From the NCBI GenBank assembly GCA_016214035.1, contig JACRPF010000014.1, positions 228,244 through 292,243 of the forward strand: a stretch of 64,000 bases of DNA. The letters are read 5' to 3'. The stretch's first letter is position 1. Each line of letters begins with the position of its first letter. The notes under the pieces are model-generated. The model did not search any database, was not told the origin of the DNA, and worked only from the letters and a program-made list of their open reading frames with translations. Below, piece after piece: positions 1-8,080 of the stretch. The translations under genes and the position numbers were made by a program. The DNA comes from Spirochaetota bacterium. GTDB taxonomy: Bacteria > Spirochaetota > Brachyspiria > Brachyspirales > JACRPF01.

Positions 1-510
1 GTGCGGAATAATGCTTTTGAATATCAGAGAAAGGAATATTTCACTCACCGACGGCAGCAGTTTTCCGCAAAGCTGCAGTGTTTCATCAATGAAATAACCG
101 GCTTTTATTTCAAAGTCGGCACATGCGGTATATCCGGTATACACAGCGGGACCTTTCGTATATACGAGATCATGGATTATAAGTGCTGCGCTCATGAATT
201 GAATGAAGCTGTCACGCTCAAAGTTAAACCGGTCTTCCTTGTGAATACGCTCAAACAGATTCTGTTTTCTGTCGAATATCGACTGAATACTGCGGCTGTA
301 AAACCCGTTTTTTATGAACGCGAGCGTATGCGCGTTGCATCTCCGGTATGGTGCGTTGGCGCACAGTGTTTGTATGAACGCCAGTATTTCCTCGCGCTGT
401 TCTGGTACCGATGCATGTCCGCCGGGAATATTTTCAAGAAATGAAAAGGTTACAGCATTATCAAGATAATCGCGTATCAGCAGAAAATGTCCGTCCGAGT
501 TCTCGTCCAT
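1..510 (-). CDS. Hypothetical protein, C-terminus cut by window edge
   Basis: A minus-strand frame is open from an ATG at 510 to the left edge, giving 170 residues without a stop. A TAA lies in frame 10 codons before the ATG, so this is the first possible ATG; no strong ribosome site is visible before it. The product looks soluble: it begins MDENSDGHFLLIRDYL, is rich in aromatic and charged residues, and has no signal peptide or membrane segment. I do not recognise the family. It follows the aldolase-family gene by 79 bp on the same strand and may be cotranscribed with it. The open frame on the opposite strand reads as a shadow with an unnatural composition. Confidence 0.5.
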   Translation of the reverse strand, partial: MDENSDGHFLLIRDYLDNAVTFSFLENIPGGHASVPEQREEILAFIQTLCANAPYRRCNAHTLAFIKNGFYSRSIQSIFDRKQNLFERIHKEDRFNFERDSFIQFMSAALIIHDLVYTKGPAVYTGYTACADFEIKAGYFIDETLQLCGKLLPSVSEIFLSLIFKSIIPH

Positions 511-589
511 TGGTCGTACATCCGGGTAAAAAGAAAAGCATTACCTTTATTTTCGGTATTTATTGAAAAACCTTGAGAATATCGCTAAT

Positions 590-1867
590 TCAGCTGATAT
601 TGAATGTACGGTTAATCGCGGCAATGTCATGTTCGGCGATATGCTTAACCCCGCCGACAAGACCCGCATTCACGATAGCCTGCGCACTGTATTCGGCAAC
701 TTCCAGCCGATCGAACGCCTCAAGTATGTTTTTCCCGGTAACAATAACGCAGTCATTTTCGCAAATGACAACAGGTGTTTTCGACGAGATGAGTCCGGCA
801 GTCTTTTCCCGGTCGATGAACTGCGAGCCGAACGGTAAAAGCGGAATATTTCTGAGCATGATATAGGTTTCAGGTATCGTTTTCGTGTCATAGGGAATGC
901 CTGTTACGCCGAACGCGAGTACGCATGGCGGATGTGCCATGATAATTGCATTGATATCGCTGTGGCGTTCATATATCATCCTGTGCAGCAAGACCGAATG
1001 ACTCGGATTTTTGCCGCGTTCCCTGGTGCCGTCCTTGATACACACAAGGTCGTTTTCACCCATCATCGCGCGGTCAACACCGTACGGCGTTATCAGAAAA
1101 CTGTTTTCATCCAGCCGTGCTGAAAATGTGCCTTCTGTGCTTGTGGCCAGCTGACGTGTGCAGCTTCTGTGGATAAACACGCACATATCGCGTCGCAGTG
1201 ACCGCTCTTTCGCGTCGATAGTGCTGTGATCAAATTCGGGTAGTTCGCCCGTTTGATTCTGACGCGCATTATCAATCTGCTGATCGGTCAATAATCGTAC
1301 GTTACCGAGCTGATTGCCGCGTATCGTCAGGCGGGCGCAGAAATCAAGTGTTTCCATGCGTTCAAATGCTTCCTGTACGGTATGACCGGCTGATACGATG
1401 CCGTGGTTTTCCATCAACACGAGATTATAACCTTCGGCAAATCTGCGTCCGATATTGTCGGCAAGCGCGGTACTTCCCGGAATGGCATACGCGGAATAAC
1501 CCACCGGTCCGCAGATGTCGCGGGCTTTCGGCATGATGCGTGTGTCGGGTATAGTTCGCGAAATGCTGAACGCAACAAGCGCCGGAGGATGCGCGTGTAC
1601 GACAGCGCGGATTTCGGGTCGTGCCGCATACACCGCAAGATGGAACGGATATTCACTGGACGGGCGATGCAGTCCCTGCGTGCTTCCGTCGGTATTGATG
1701 AGAACGATATCTTCCGGGCGTAAAGTGCCTTTGTCAACACCGGACGGCGTTATCCATGTGGAGCCGTCATCGTTACGTATTGAAATGTTACCGCCGGACA
1801 GCGTTGTCATTCCATTATTGTAAATACGCTGCATCACCGCAGTTATCTGCTCCTGAGTTGTCGGCAT
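590..1867 (-). CDS. Tandem class II aldolase/adducin-family protein, second domain degenerate
   Basis: The protein has 425 residues and two class II aldolase/adducin domains (about 1-200 and 215-425). This zinc family includes fuculose- and rhamnulose-phosphate aldolases and ribulose-5-phosphate epimerase. Domain 1 keeps the expected active site: Glu72, the HAH motif at 91-93 and the ENHG motif around His155. In domain 2 the same positions read MAH (310-312) and ENDC (370-373), and the Glu position is Ser, so it should not bind zinc and is probably structural or regulatory. The start has a strong site (AAGGAG, 8 nt before ATG). The gene follows the RNA methyltransferase gene by 29 bp. The substrate cannot be told from sequence. 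Confidence 0.85.
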   Translation of the reverse strand: MPTTQEQITAVMQRIYNNGMTTLSGGNISIRNDDGSTWITPSGVDKGTLRPEDIVLINTDGSTQGLHRPSSEYPFHLAVYAARPEIRAVVHAHPPALVAFSISRTIPDTRIMPKARDICGPVGYSAYAIPGSTALADNIGRRFAEGYNLVLMENHGIVSAGHTVQEAFERMETLDFCARLTIRGNQLGNVRLLTDQQIDNARQNQTGELPEFDHSTIDAKERSLRRDMCVFIHRSCTRQLATSTEGTFSARLDENSFLITPYGVDRAMMGENDLVCIKDGTRERGKNPSHSVLLHRMIYERHSDINAIIMAHPPCVLAFGVTGIPYDTKTIPETYIMLRNIPLLPFGSQFIDREKTAGLISSKTPVVICENDCVIVTGKNILEAFDRLEVAEYSAQAIVNAGLVGGVKHIAEHDIAAINRTFNIS

Positions 1868-1896
1868 GGAAGAGCTCCTTATTGAATTGGAGATTT

Positions 1897-3255
1897 TCAG
1901 TTTCTGGCGAGTACGGCAACAGTTTCAATATGAAATGTGTGCGGAAACATATCAAAGGGGACTATCTGCTCAACATGAAATCCGCCGGTGACGATAGCGT
2001 CAATGTCGCGCGATTGCGTATAGGGGTCGCACGCCACATAAATGATGCGTTGAAAGGGGAGGGATCGCAAAAAATCACGCATCTCGTTGGAAAGTCCCGC
2101 CCGGGGCGGATCGAGTAAGAGGACAGTCTTTGCGATTGCATCAGCGCCCGCCTTATCGGCCCACTTCGCAAGCTCTTCATGGTCGCTTCCGCAGCGCACA
2201 TGATAATTTCTGATGCGGTTGTTCAGCGCATTTTCTTTTGCATACCGGGTAGACTCACGGTTCGTCTCAATTGCTATCACCTGACCGCATTTCGCAGCCA
2301 GCGGAAGCGATAATGTCCCGACACCGGCGTGTGCATCTACGAGCGTATCACATGTTCCTATTATATCTGCGATGAATGAGATCATTGCCGCGGCCTGGCC
2401 GGCATTCACCTGAAAAAACGTAAGCGGCGAAATTGAGAAACGTATCCCGGCAATTTCATCATCAATGATGTCCCCATATACCTTGGTAAGCGGTGAGTGC
2501 CTTGAACCGCTCGGCATCTGTCCGCCGCCTTTGAATACGTATTCGGTGTCATACGGGTTGTAAAATGAATAAAAGCCGGCAAGCATGCTGTGCCGCTTGA
2601 ACAGAATCTTTGATATTTTCGTGAGGTCGAAACGCTCGGCGAAAAGCACCAGGGTGAGAAGCATTTGCTTTGATTTCGTACTTTCGCGTATGACGATATC
2701 CCGTACAACACCGCGCTTTTCCTTTGTGTCAAAAGCGGGAACGCGGAATTCATTCAAGAGCCGGACAACATCCTGCGCGAGCGCATTTGCCGCATCGGAA
2801 TGAAGCGGACAGTTTCGTATCTCGATGATATCCCGCGTGGCACGCTTGTAGAACCCTGCGATGAGCTTTTTACGCTGCGGCGCGCATTGGAGCTGCATCT
2901 TATTACGATATCCGAACTGCATGGCAGACGGCCGTACCGGAGCCACCGGAACGCCTTTGGCGACCGTATGGCGGTATATCTCTTCAAGCAGCACGTGTTT
3001 ATGATGGCATTGCTTCTCGTACGCGATATTCTGATGCGCACAGCCGCCGCAGGAACCGAAATACCGGCAACGCGGCGCAATTCTGTCCGGCGACGGTGTT
3101 TTTATCTCATGGATGACAGCCCGGGCATAACTTTTTTTATCGGCGAGAATATCAACAACTACATCATCTCCGGGTACGCCGAACGGAACGAATATCGTTT
3201 TACCGTCAAGGTGGCCGATGCCGACACCTTCGCCGCCGAGTTTCTCAATTATCAC
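1897..3255 (-). CDS. TrmA/RumA-family RNA 5-methyluridine methyltransferase
   Basis: This 452-residue protein is a SAM-dependent uridine-C5 methyltransferase of the RlmC/RlmD/TrmA family. An N-terminal TRAM-like RNA-binding segment (1-55) is followed by a cysteine cluster, CRYFGSCGGC, typical of the [4Fe-4S] members. The C-terminal half has the SAM motif DAHAGVGTLSLPLA, the DPPRAG motif, and the catalytic cysteine in YVACDPYTQSRD, where most relatives have SC. The start is GTG at 3255, because a TAA lies eight codons upstream with no ATG between. Whether the target is 23S rRNA or tRNA cannot be decided here. It lies 100 bp downstream of the STAS gene. Confidence 0.9.
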   Translation of the reverse strand: MIIEKLGGEGVGIGHLDGKTIFVPFGVPGDDVVVDILADKKSYARAVIHEIKTPSPDRIAPRCRYFGSCGGCAHQNIAYEKQCHHKHVLLEEIYRHTVAKGVPVAPVRPSAMQFGYRNKMQLQCAPQRKKLIAGFYKRATRDIIEIRNCPLHSDAANALAQDVVRLLNEFRVPAFDTKEKRGVVRDIVIRESTKSKQMLLTLVLFAERFDLTKISKILFKRHSMLAGFYSFYNPYDTEYVFKGGGQMPSGSRHSPLTKVYGDIIDDEIAGIRFSISPLTFFQVNAGQAAAMISFIADIIGTCDTLVDAHAGVGTLSLPLAAKCGQVIAIETNRESTRYAKENALNNRIRNYHVRCGSDHEELAKWADKAGADAIAKTVLLLDPPRAGLSNEMRDFLRSLPFQRIIYVACDPYTQSRDIDAIVTGGFHVEQIVPFDMFPHTFHIETVAVLARN

Positions 3256-3355
3256 GCAGGTAGTGTCCGGAACAAAGCTTTAACGGAATTTTCAGAATTT
3301 ATGCAAGTTAACATAATGTGTATTATCGGAAGTTGCCGGAAGGGGATATCGGCAC

Positions 3356-3682
3356 TTATGCGACCTCATCACGATTCGGGTATACCGTGAAAAACTTCGC
3401 AAGATCGGAAAGCTTCAGCAGCCGTTTTGCCTGTTCCTGCGGACAGCAGAGCGAAAACTGCTGATTATTTTTTAAAAGTGTTTTATGAATGGTGATAAAT
3501 ACGCCCATGCCGGTAGAATCGATAAAATCAACCGCAGACAGGTCCGCGCACAGATGCGTCATGGAACGGTTTTGCTTAATATATTCGGTAAGATCGGCCT
3601 TGATCTCAGGTGCACTGATGACATCAATCCGTCCGATTATAGCCGCAAAATGAATGCTTCCGCGTGAATCAAAGGTGATCAT
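3356..3682 (-). CDS. STAS-domain anti-sigma factor antagonist (RsbV/SpoIIAA-like)
   Basis: A single STAS domain of 108 residues. Proteins of this type bind an anti-sigma kinase and are switched off by phosphorylation of a conserved serine. The motif FIDSTGMG places that serine at Ser56. No partner kinase or PP2C phosphatase is encoded in the window, so the pathway is unknown. It is divergent from lspA, and a plausible promoter (TTGAAA-16-TACGAT) lies just upstream. Confidence 0.85.
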   Translation of the reverse strand: MITFDSRGSIHFAAIIGRIDVISAPEIKADLTEYIKQNRSMTHLCADLSAVDFIDSTGMGVFITIHKTLLKNNQQFSLCCPQEQAKRLLKLSDLAKFFTVYPNRDEVA

Positions 3683-3711
3683 AATGTTTTAGTTCCGTTT
3701 TTTGATACGTA

Positions 3712-3739
3712 ATCGTATACGAAAGTACAGAAATTTCAA
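3712..3739 (-). promoter_or_regulatory. Putative promoter of the STAS gene
   Basis: Read on the minus strand, TTGAAA (3734-3739) and TACGAT (3712-3717) are separated by 16 bp and end 29 bp before the STAS start codon. It is back to back with the lspA promoter. The match is moderate. Confidence 0.45.
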
Positions 3740-3745
3740 GGTCGT

Positions 3746-3774
3746 TTGACAATATGCATATTATGCGATATAGT
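3746..3774 (+). promoter_or_regulatory. Sigma70-like promoter of lspA
   Basis: TTGACA (3746-3751) and TATAGT (3769-3774) are separated by exactly 17 bp, and the lspA ATG follows 28 bp later. The sequence closely resembles the kdsD promoter at 21956, both starting TTTGACAATATG or TGTTGACAATATG. Confidence 0.75.
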
Positions 3775-3802
3775 TCAGCACAGTAACAATAAAAGGTATT
3801 TT

Positions 3803-4345
3803 ATGCGTTCACTAGCGGCTGTTATAAAAAGCAAATGGATTTTTTTTGGCCTTTCGGTCATATATTTTGTGCTTGATGTCGTCAGCAAAATTCTCGTTGT
3901 AAAATATCTGCCGATTGGTGTAACCAAAGCGGTTCTTTCACCGTTTCTGCTCTTTATACATATCAAAAACCCCGGTATTGCGTACGGGATGTTCAAAAAC
4001 CCGCCGGCCGGGCTGAAAACATTCTTCTTTGTGTTAATCATACTTGTAATGATCGCCGCAAGCATTTTTCTTGTGTATCTGATTGCCACATCGCATGTAA
4101 AGCTGCGTGCAAGCCTCATCAGTTTCTCGCTGATCCTCGGCGGAGCACTTGGAAATCTCGCCGATCGTATCGTCGACCGTGAAGTGACCGATTTCATCAG
4201 CATCGGCCTTACGAATACACTGCGTTTCAATTATATATTCAATCTCGCTGATATGTGGATAACGTTCGGTTTTTCGCTGCTCATCATCGCGACATTCATA
4301 CTCAAGGAAGATGCAGCCACGAAGGAAACGCAGCGCGTCAGCTGA
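3803..4345 (+). CDS. lspA: Lipoprotein signal peptidase (signal peptidase II)
   Basis: LspA is an inner-membrane aspartyl protease that removes the signal peptide of prolipoproteins after diacylglyceryl transfer. The product has 180 residues with four hydrophobic segments and both catalytic aspartate motifs, GNLADR and FNLADMW. I chose the ATG at 3803, preceded by AAAAGG, over an upstream ATG at 3746, because that codon overlaps the promoter -35 box and would add a soluble 19-residue tail. The RluA-family gene follows 3 bp after the stop. Likely substrates in the window include the lipoprotein at 6306-6929. Confidence 0.93.
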   Translation: MRSLAAVIKSKWIFFGLSVIYFVLDVVSKILVVKYLPIGVTKAVLSPFLLFIHIKNPGIAYGMFKNPPAGLKTFFFVLIILVMIAASIFLVYLIATSHVKLRASLISFSLILGGALGNLADRIVDREVTDFISIGLTNTLRFNYIFNLADMWITFGFSLLIIATFILKEDAATKETQRVS

Positions 4346-4348
4346 CCG

Positions 4349-5245
4349 ATGCAGTATTCATTTACGGTTGATTCACTGAATGCCGGCAAACGGCTAGATA
4401 TATGCCTGCGCGATGTGCTTTCCCTATCGCGATCACAGATTCTTAAAAACATAGAACATGTCCGGGTGAACGGCGAAGGCAGCAAGCCGTCATACGTCGT
4501 CAAGGAAGGCGATTCGGTGGTGCTGTCGCTCACGCCGCCAGCCGCGGGTGATATCAAACCGGAACATATCCCGCTCAGTATTATTTATGAAGACGAAGCC
4601 ATCATCGTTATCGATAAACCGGCGGGCATGTCATCGCACGCAAGCGACCATGAACAGACCGGTACGCTGGTGAATGCGCTTCTGGGTTATGCCAACGATT
4701 TCACTTTTTTCGGTGCCCGCGCCCGGGCCGGCATCGTGCATCGTCTTGATAAAGATACAAGCGGCGTCATCATCGTCGGGAAATCGGCGCCAATTGTGGA
4801 AAAGCTGCAGCTTCAGTTCGCCGCCCGCACCGTTGAAAAGGTGTATTATGCAATTGTAAACGGTACTGTTGAACATGAGCACGGCATCATCGATAAACCC
4901 ATAGGCCGGCACGCGGTATATCGTAAAAAAATGACCGTCCGCTCTGACGGCAAGCGCGCGGTCACGGTGTATGAGATTGCGGAGCGGCTGAAAGGGCACA
5001 CGCTTGTCAAGCTGATTCCGAAGACAGGACGCACGCATCAGATACGTGTGCATCTGGCATCGCTTCGATATCCGATTATCGGCGACAGGATCTATTCAAA
5101 GAATTTTTCCGCATACAATATGACCGGCCTGGCACTGTCCGCCAAACGACTTACGATAGAACATCCGATCAGCGGAAACCGCATGACATTTGAGGCGGAT
5201 TACTCCGCGGAATTCAAATACTGGCTTGAGAAACTTCGTCAGTAG
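4349..5245 (+). CDS. RluA-family 23S rRNA pseudouridine synthase (RluD-like)
   Basis: The enzyme isomerises uridine to pseudouridine in RNA. An S4 RNA-binding domain spans about 1-75, followed by a pseudouridine synthase domain with the catalytic motif HRLDKDTSG (the Asp is catalytic) and the later motif GRTHQIRVHL. Length (298 residues) and the S4 domain point to RluC/RluD rather than RluA. It is cotranscribed with lspA, a pairing also seen in other bacteria. Its last 7 bp overlap the end of lepB on the opposite strand. Confidence 0.92.
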   Translation: MQYSFTVDSLNAGKRLDICLRDVLSLSRSQILKNIEHVRVNGEGSKPSYVVKEGDSVVLSLTPPAAGDIKPEHIPLSIIYEDEAIIVIDKPAGMSSHASDHEQTGTLVNALLGYANDFTFFGARARAGIVHRLDKDTSGVIIVGKSAPIVEKLQLQFAARTVEKVYYAIVNGTVEHEHGIIDKPIGRHAVYRKKMTVRSDGKRAVTVYEIAERLKGHTLVKLIPKTGRTHQIRVHLASLRYPIIGDRIYSKNFSAYNMTGLALSAKRLTIEHPISGNRMTFEADYSAEFKYWLEKLRQ

Positions 5246-6282
5246 ATCCAGATATACCGCTGCAGTATCGCGCGTTCCAACGGCCAGTACATGAGATTCG
5301 GCTGGCCTTTGATATACGGAAAATGCACCAAACCCCAATATCGTGAATCGCATGATTCATTTCTATTATCACCCATGGCGAAATAGAACGGTTCGGTCAC
5401 TTTATACGTATACTCGGCGGCGCCTTTCGCAAAACGCTCATAGTGATTCACCCAGAACCATTTTTTCACGTCATAATGCGCTTCTTTGCCGTTTACCGTA
5501 ACGCTGTACGTTGTTGTATCAAAGATTGAGACCTGCGGTGCAAGACGTTTGAATACGATAGATTCGCCGACTTTCGGCACATAGATTGGGCCGAAATTAT
5601 CCCGCGGTTCGCTTTCAGGCACCGGCCGCTGAATGACATTCTCACGATCGGCGTAACTGTTGTTACCCCACTTGTCGTTGAGGGGCTCACCGTTGATATA
5701 CACTTTTTTCCGTATGACCTCTATTGTTTCTCCGCCGACGGCGAGCACGCGTTTTACATATTCTTTTTTTGGATCCCAGTCAGACGTACGTAATCCCAAA
5801 AGCCCCATCATCGCGGTCATCCGTTCTCCGGTTATTTTTTCGCCGATATAATTTGCGATAAGGATACGCGGGTCCGATGCAAACGGTGAAAGGCAGAGAA
5901 TTGATACTATTTCTTTAACACATTGTATCGCCGGTGACGGCGGATACAACGACTTGGTGCCCTCACAGCGGTAATTTGCCGACGGGGGCGCACGGAAAAT
6001 AATGATGTCTCCCCTGTTCGGATATTTGATTTTCGGAAGACGGTACCCTTCAAAGCCGTCGGTGAAGGGGATCTTGGTCCCGTATAAAAAACGGTTGGCG
6101 AACAGTCTGTCGCCGGGCATGAGCTTCGGTTTCATCGAACCGGTTGGTATCATGTAATTCTGAATGAGCGTAAGGCTTAATAATATAACGATTACCGCGG
6201 CCTCGAACAATGAGCGGATGTTGCCGCGCCAGTCTTTGCATTCGCCGATAAACCAGTCGATCATTTTTTTAAGTTCAAGCAT
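5239..6282 (-). CDS. lepB: Signal peptidase I with a long insertion
   Basis: LepB cleaves signal peptides of exported proteins at the periplasmic face of the inner membrane. One N-terminal membrane segment (about 25-43) is followed by the catalytic serine in PTGSMKP (Ser49), the general base in KRVLAVGG (Lys177) and the family box GDNRNESCDSRYWG. The Ser-Lys spacing is 128 residues because extra segments lie between the boxes, including one with Cys106, Cys121 and Cys130; the total is 347 residues. A GGAGAGG site precedes the ATG. It follows the lipoprotein gene by 23 bp, and the two probably share the promoter at 6987. Confidence 0.92.
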   Translation of the reverse strand: MLELKKMIDWFIGECKDWRGNIRSLFEAAVIVILLSLTLIQNYMIPTGSMKPKLMPGDRLFANRFLYGTKIPFTDGFEGYRLPKIKYPNRGDIIIFRAPPSANYRCEGTKSLYPPSPAIQCVKEIVSILCLSPFASDPRILIANYIGEKITGERMTAMMGLLGLRTSDWDPKKEYVKRVLAVGGETIEVIRKKVYINGEPLNDKWGNNSYADRENVIQRPVPESEPRDNFGPIYVPKVGESIVFKRLAPQVSIFDTTTYSVTVNGKEAHYDVKKWFWVNHYERFAKGAAEYTYKVTEPFYFAMGDNRNESCDSRYWGLVHFPYIKGQPNLMYWPLERAILQRYIWIY

Positions 6283-6305
6283 ATCCTCTCCTCTCTGCCT
6301 TGGTG

Positions 6306-6929
6306 TCAGTTCGATTTTATGTCGATCTTTAATTCGATGACGATCTCGCAGCGATTACCCTCGTAGCGCTCCTCTACTACCGATGCAAGCGATACCAGCC
6401 GGTCGACAGCGCCCGTACCATCGGGGTATCGTCTCTGTAAAAGCATTTTCATTTTTGCTTTCGCCGTCATCAGTGCCGCTTCGCGGGCGCGATATTTTGC
6501 GCCGGTACCGCTCCCCTCGCCCACCCCTGATGCACGCAGTGTGTTCTCATCAGTGAATCCGTCACGTGTAAGTCCGTGTGTATATGAGTTTATTTTTCTG
6601 CCGAGCGCCTCGTCCCTGATGAATATGGTTACTCGTGTTTTGTCTTTTCCCGCAGTTGATTTTATGTGTTCCGGTTTGATGATAATCACGTTGCTCGCAT
6701 GCAGATACTGTACTATCGATTCGGTATCATGCCGCACCGCTTTTAACGCGATAGACTTTGCGATGCCCGTATACAGCGCGTTGGATGCCTCGATGCATGC
6801 AGCTTCATAATTTGCGCCTTCGCCGGTTGCGGTGAAAACACCGCGGCTGATGTCGGTTTTGGGCTTTGCACACGATACTATTATAATGGCGAACACAAGA
6901 GCTGCTGACAGAACCGATGCTATTTTCAT
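6306..6929 (-). CDS. Outer-envelope lipoprotein, LPP20-like
   Basis: The 207-residue product has a lipoprotein signal peptide with hydrophobic core 4-18 and a lipobox ending IVSC, so Cys20 should be lipidated. The mature part has two similar segments, each with GEG followed by an Ala- and Glu-rich helix (AACIEASNAL and AREAALMTAKAKM), as in LPP20 and related periplasmic lipoproteins. No enzymatic motif is visible, and the function is unknown. It is the first gene before lepB and has a good promoter 58 bp upstream. Confidence 0.75.
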   Translation of the reverse strand: MKIASVLSAALVFAIIIVSCAKPKTDISRGVFTATGEGANYEAACIEASNALYTGIAKSIALKAVRHDTESIVQYLHASNVIIIKPEHIKSTAGKDKTRVTIFIRDEALGRKINSYTHGLTRDGFTDENTLRASGVGEGSGTGAKYRAREAALMTAKAKMKMLLQRRYPDGTGAVDRLVSLASVVEERYEGNRCEIVIELKIDIKSN

Positions 6930-6986
6930 AAGTGACCTTGTAATTTATACATTTCTTTTGATACCATTCATTTACGATGCCGCATG

Positions 6987-7014
6987 ATTGTATCAAATTA
7001 CATGAATATGTAAA
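6987..7014 (-). promoter_or_regulatory. Promoter of the lipoprotein-lepB pair
   Basis: On the minus strand TTTACA (7009-7014) and TACAAT (6987-6992) are 16 bp apart. The lipoprotein ATG lies 58 bp downstream. Confidence 0.6.
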
Positions 7015-7068
7015 GCAGATTTATTCCAGCAGCATCGTTGCGCTCGTACGTAACAGAATATCGGCCGC

Positions 7069-7096
7069 TTGACGTTTGTAATGTATGCAATAGACT
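7069..7096 (+). promoter_or_regulatory. Putative promoter of the GNAT gene, giving a near-leaderless mRNA
   Basis: TTGACG (7069-7074) and TAGACT (7091-7096) are 16 bp apart. The -10 box ends only 9 bp before the GNAT ATG at 7106, so transcription would begin within a few bases of the start codon, and no Shine-Dalgarno sequence is present. Confidence 0.5.
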
Positions 7097-7105
7097 GCTT
7101 ACACG

Positions 7106-7537
7106 ATGATAATCCGCGCAATGACACATGCTGATAGTGACAGCGTCAGCTCCATGCTTGCTGACGTGGATACTGCCGTACACGTCACAAGGGAGGACCT
7201 GGCGGCGTTTTTATCACGCGACGACTATATCATACTCATCGCTGAAGATGACCGGATAGCCGGATACCTTTGCTTCATGCTTATACCGCCGGAAGCGGAG
7301 CTGCTCGATATAGCCGTTGACCGTTCATTCAGACGCAAAGGCGTTGCCCGGACGCTCTTGAACGAAGGCATACGGTTATTACGCACACGCGGCATAACAA
7401 AACTGTTCCTTGAAGTCGCCGTTACGAATACCGCCGCACGCACGTTTTACGGCACACATGATTTTACAGAGAACGGCCTGAGAAAAAACTATTACGGGAA
7501 TACCATCGATGCGGTACTCATGTCCCGCATCATTTGA
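7106..7537 (+). CDS. GNAT-family N-acetyltransferase (RimI-like)
   Basis: A single GNAT domain of 143 residues, which uses acetyl-CoA to acetylate an amine. The acetyl-CoA binding motif reads RRKGVARTLL (about 76-85), preceded by the typical strand ELLDIAVDR and followed by LEVAVTNTAARTFY. The size and the N-A-x-x-FY pattern resemble RimI, but no tsaB neighbour is present, so the substrate is open. The ATG at 7106 gives the usual GNAT N-terminus MIIRAMT. It converges on cvpA, with 10 bp between the stops. Confidence 0.85.
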   Translation: MIIRAMTHADSDSVSSMLADVDTAVHVTREDLAAFLSRDDYIILIAEDDRIAGYLCFMLIPPEAELLDIAVDRSFRRKGVARTLLNEGIRLLRTRGITKLFLEVAVTNTAARTFYGTHDFTENGLRKNYYGNTIDAVLMSRII

Positions 7538-7547
7538 ATATCACACG

Positions 7548-8012
7548 TTACTTTGACGGCACGCCGATATACGCATTTCCAAGATCAATGATCAGGTGCA
7601 GTATGCGCGATTCAATTTTCGCATATTCGATATGCATGACCATCTGCAGGAGTAATGCGGCGAAATAGATGACAAAACAGCCGAGTACGAACATGAACAC
7701 GGCGCCGAGCACATGATTCAGCCAGCCCATGACGAGTGCATTAAGTACTGCTTCTGCAAAATGACTTATGATCTGAAGCACTATGTTGATCACTACCAGC
7801 AGGATCAGAAAAAGAACGATCTTCCACAAAATCGTATTCGTATAGAATGAAAACTGTTTTAACGCCACGGGATGCAGCACCGGTACAAGCAGGAACGCGG
7901 TTATCACCGCAAGCGCGATTGTCAGGAAATGCAGCAATCCCTTCATGCCGCCGTAAATGAGTGCAATGGCAAGCGCAATTATAAGGCCGTAGTCAAGCGT
8001 TGAAAATTGCAT
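7548..8012 (-). CDS. cvpA: CvpA-family inner-membrane protein
   Basis: The 154-residue product has about four hydrophobic helices in the CvpA arrangement, starting with YGLIIALAIALIYGGMKGL. CvpA proteins are inner-membrane proteins linked to colicin V export and envelope stress; the molecular role is not established. It has its own strong promoter in the gap after lipA, so it is probably not part of the large operon upstream. Confidence 0.8.
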   Translation of the reverse strand: MQFSTLDYGLIIALAIALIYGGMKGLLHFLTIALAVITAFLLVPVLHPVALKQFSFYTNTILWKIVLFLILLVVINIVLQIISHFAEAVLNALVMGWLNHVLGAVFMFVLGCFVIYFAALLLQMVMHIEYAKIESRILHLIIDLGNAYIGVPSK

Positions 8013-8039
8013 AGTAACACCGTTATAATAATTTGCTGA

Positions 8040-8068
8040 ATACTATAATACCATTCCCGGTTTGTCAA
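8040..8068 (-). promoter_or_regulatory. Promoter of cvpA
   Basis: Minus strand: TTGACA (8063-8068), 17 bp spacer, TAGTAT (8040-8045), 28 bp before the cvpA ATG. It lies in the 68-bp gap after the lipA stop. Confidence 0.65.
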
Positions 8069-8080
8069 CCAAAATGAGGA

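Noticed and set aside
1..444. Plus-strand open frame of 147 codons at the left edge
   Set aside because: The minus strand is open over the same bases to an ATG at 510 with a more natural protein composition, so the plus frame is a shadow.
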